A stretch of 64,000 bases of DNA from Amoebophrya sp. A120 (Eukaryota > Sar > Dinophyceae > Syndiniales > Amoebophryaceae). The notes beneath the pieces are model-generated. The model had not been told where the DNA came from, did not search any database, and saw only the letters and a list, made by a program, of their open reading frames with translations. This document shows, piece by piece, positions 61,642 to 64,000 of the stretch; the first letter of the stretch is position 1; each line of letters opens with the position of its first letter. Position numbers and translations under genes: made by a program. The stretch spans positions 2,673,513 to 2,737,512 of the forward strand of contig CAJINV010000004.1 in the NCBI GenBank assembly GCA_905178155.1, written 5' to 3'.

Positions 61642-62493
61642 AGTTGATTGGAAGTGGTGAAAGAGGGAGTTGTTGACTCCCCCCAAACAAGCGTTTTATT
61701 AAGAAATTACAAAAAATACGACAGCGGGGAATCTCAAGATATTACTTTCTAGCCGAACCTCCCTTCGCGGCGGCACAATAGCATAAAAGAGGTCCGTGAA
61801 GATACGTAGAAACCACAAGCCGTACGAGCCGACTCGGGGCGACTTGATGATGTCGCGGCTATGATCGGTAACAACATGTCGAGAAACCACGAGAGAGATG
61901 CTGGTTTGTGACTCTTTTGTCTTTGTTGGTACTCAATGCAACTCACGACCTCTGCAACTTCATCGCACAGTTCCAATACACGTTCACCATCCTCACAGGC
62001 GAAATTCGAACTACCTTGAAGCAGAGTCGGCACGTGCAATCGAGACAAAAATTCCGAAAGAGGACGACGACTGCTCGTGCACACTCAATTGATTCCGCAC
62101 CAGCGCGAAGTAATGCTGCTTGCCGAATAATACGAAGTAGAACACTATCTCCTTCACGCCCTGGCGCTTGCTTCCCAGGCGAGTGCGTCACTTACACAGA
62201 TTGTGATATCTTAGAACCAACTACAATGAACATCCGGTACCTTAAACTCAAAAGTTTTTCATCTTCGCGACCCCAAGAGGACATGATCAATCAGCATGCA
62301 ACCTCCCGTCAAGGAAGTGCGTCGGTTGTAGCAGTCATAATCACATCCCATATGATGTAGTGCGGGATGTTCTTTTTATGATTATGATCCATGTCTACCG
62401 CCGCACGCACAGTCAGAAGCAGGGGCGCCCTACTCATTATCCAATTCCTACCAGATGACCCGCATGCGCTGACGCCGACAGGCTTTTTCTTGC
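61642..62493. other. Intergenic, no supported gene
   Basis: Minus-strand open stretches (61749-62191) lack recognisable products. Confidence 0.4.
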
Positions 62494-62537
62494 TGTCGAA
62501 TCAAATTGCGTCGCACTACCCCTCCATCTGCATCTGT
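62494..62537. repeat. 44-bp direct repeat, left copy
   Basis: TGTCGAATCAAATTGCGTCG through CTGCATCTGT; right copy at 63594-63637 plus a further partial tandem copy to 63668. The two copies bracket the RT remnant. Confidence 0.8.
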
Positions 62538-62556
62538 CCAGGAGGCACCCCCCCCA

Positions 62557-63590
62557 CTACCAGTCTCCCCCTTTGCTCCTCCGTCTGTTACTGCTGTACA
62601 ACGGCACCGGCGTGGGAGGAAGTGGTCCGGCCGCAGCGACAAGACCCGTGGACGGCCGGAAGCTCGGGATGTTGTCGCTGGACAGATGAAGATCCCAGAG
62701 CTGTTGCGCCGCGCCCTTAAAGTACACCATCAACGCGTCCACCAGCATGTAGTCGATGGGGGGGGGCGAGGCCGGTAGTGTGGAAGAGGACGGCATTACT
62801 AGTGTTCTTCGGGAGATCGAGCCGCTGCTTGATCTTACTGCTGAAAGCTGTGCTGATATCCTTCTTGGCTGCGAGCGTAAAGTAGGGGAAGGTCACCACC
62901 GAAATGGAGGTGACTGCTGGATAGGCGAAGGCGTTCATCAACATGATCAGCTGCTTGACCCCCCACCCCTTCTCTGTCTGTAGGAAGTCAAACTCCTTGC
63001 CGACCTTGCGCAGCACCTCCTTCGCGTGAGCCCTGAAATTCATAGTGCCATCATAAATAACTCCGAGGCTTCTGCCTGTACCTGTAGCCGAAACTGTGCT
63101 TGGCTTTTCTGCGTCATACATAATTCTGGAGTGCTTTGCTGCATCAAAAAATATCTTCTTCTGTAGCCCCTTCGCTTTCATGACACTGGGCACCTTTTCT
63201 GCCCCTGGGGATTCGTCTACGACCACCGTTATGTCATCAGAATACGCACTCAATACTTTTACGCACTGTCAAGTATGTTATCCAACAATTTCGAAAAAAC
63301 ACTACACAAACTCACTGGCCTCATCAACATCTCCAAGAAACATCCTCCCTCCACCTTCGGAACAGCAGCCATGGAAATCAGGTGGCCGACGTTCGGGTAG
63401 CATCCAAACTCGACAAAGGACGCAAGGCACTGGAAGATCGCCCACCACATCCTGGGGCCGCTGTTCATGATCAGCTCGTGGGTCGTCATACAGAATCCCG
63501 GCGTCCTTCCCTTCTCAAGTTTCCGGACTGCGGCCTCCAGTTCCTGGAACTTCAGTGGTCCTCTCCAGGGTTCCTCTCCAGGTAGGCTAT
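62557..63590 (-). pseudogene. Decayed non-LTR retrotransposon reverse transcriptase
   Basis: Minus-strand RT pieces: the N-terminal finger block (LEAAVRKLEKGRTPGF, then MAAVPKVEGGCFLEMLMRPV with SLCSVFSKLLDNIL) ends in a stop near 63259. It is followed almost directly by the catalytic YxDD box (SAYSDDITVVVDE; YSDD instead of YADD) and a thumb region (RSLGVIYDGTMNFRAHAKEV). The palm section between them is missing, so there is an internal deletion. A further frameshift lies at the G run at 62757-62765, after which the frame continues as PPPIDYMLVDALMVYFKGAA. This cannot encode an active enzyme. Confidence 0.75.
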
Positions 63591-63593
63591 TCG

Positions 63594-63637
63594 TGTCGAA
63601 TCAAATTGAGTCGTACTACCCCTCCATCTGCATCTGT
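63594..63637. repeat. 44-bp direct repeat, right copy
   Basis: See 62494-62537; followed by a second GTCGTACTAC-type partial copy. Confidence 0.8.
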
Positions 63638-63669
63638 GTCGTACTACACCTCCATCTGCATCTGCATCC

Positions 63670-64000
63670 GGCCTGCAAGAACCAACCAACGCTGGGAGCC
63701 AGCGGCGACCCCACACTCTCCCCCCCGCATGACAAACGCCCTTCCCGCATGATGTGGACCCATCTGTTCCTGTCTAGAATGGGCGGGGTTCTCCATTTTT
63801 CTGGATCTTTACTGAAAGGTAAGGGGGCCACTTTCTAAAAGAAAAGCAAGCCTTGTTCGTCAGATAGGACGAGGACGCTCATTTTTCTGGATCTTTCAAG
63901 CCACTGCCTTTTGTAAAACGTTCTCAATTTAAGAGAAGTACAACAATAAGCCGAGCGAAGTAAGCTAGAACCTAATCTAACAAAAAGCGCAAATGGCTTG
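63670..64000. other. Unannotated right edge
   Basis: Short repeated TTTTTCTGGATCTTT (63796 and 63881); nothing else supported. Confidence 0.4.

Noticed and set aside
61749-62191. Minus-strand open frames as upstream exons of the PAN-like gene
   Set aside because: No joining splice sites or element boundaries found, and the ATG at 61641 is sufficient.

Overview
This window looks like nuclear DNA of a dinoflagellate-lineage protist, most likely a syndinian of the Amoebophrya type. Every gene I could support lies on the minus strand, in one unidirectional cluster as is usual in dinoflagellates. Coding exons are broken up by dozens of short inverted-repeat elements that behave as introns (introners). 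Invasive introners with non-canonical splice sites are known from Amoebophrya, and that is the main basis for the assignment. No marker rRNA is present, so it remains an inference.

The central feature is the introner population: 54 copies by hand count (52 standard, one atypical, one truncated), about 11.4 kb or 18% of the window. At least ten terminal-inverted-repeat families are present. Almost all share one architecture: 5'-TAT...ATA-3' ends, flanked by a direct repeat that is usually 5 bp. In ten genes, removing exactly one element plus one copy of that repeat restores a single open frame whose summed exon length is divisible by three, and it rebuilds conserved protein motifs across the junctions. 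Only about four junctions could be placed as GT-AG. Ordinary GT-AG introns also occur, in the EF-hand, CCCH, MRE11, methyltransferase and CDC50 genes and in an 83-residue gene.

Layout, left to right: eIF5A-like 5' end (1-143); fasciclin-domain gene (1007-3973); minisatellite and a 1.2-kb TIR element (4.0-7.55 kb); EF-hand gene (7508-9097); CCCH zinc-finger gene (12687-14611); a large disordered protein (15520-19339); LSm3 (20564-20809); MRE11 (22859-27658); a small 83-aa gene (27921-28239); a repeat-rich block with CTTCTGAAG arrays, a MITE-like element and copied exon fragments (28.8-31.8 kb); an ATD/human-DTD2-type D-aminoacyl-tRNA deacylase (32078-33875); a class I methyltransferase (34709-38078); a CDC50/LEM3 flippase subunit (38602-44358); a small multi-exon gene (44.4-45.5 kb); a Ser/Thr-rich unknown (46922-49498); a glycosyltransferase-like protein (50892-55935); a second TIR element (56476-57781); a PAN/apple-like protein (59127-61641); and a decayed non-LTR reverse transcriptase (62.5-63.6 kb).

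The genes are not one pathway: translation (eIF5A, ATD), RNA processing (LSm3, CCCH), DNA break repair (MRE11), membrane lipid asymmetry (CDC50) and surface or secretory proteins (fasciclin, PAN). What unites them is the introner load. It is very uneven: 14 in CDC50 and 10 in MRE11, none in LSm3 or the EF-hand gene. Exon and element coordinates were worked out by hand; for introners the flanking repeat makes the exact cut ambiguous within about 5 nt, and I count one repeat copy with the upstream exon.
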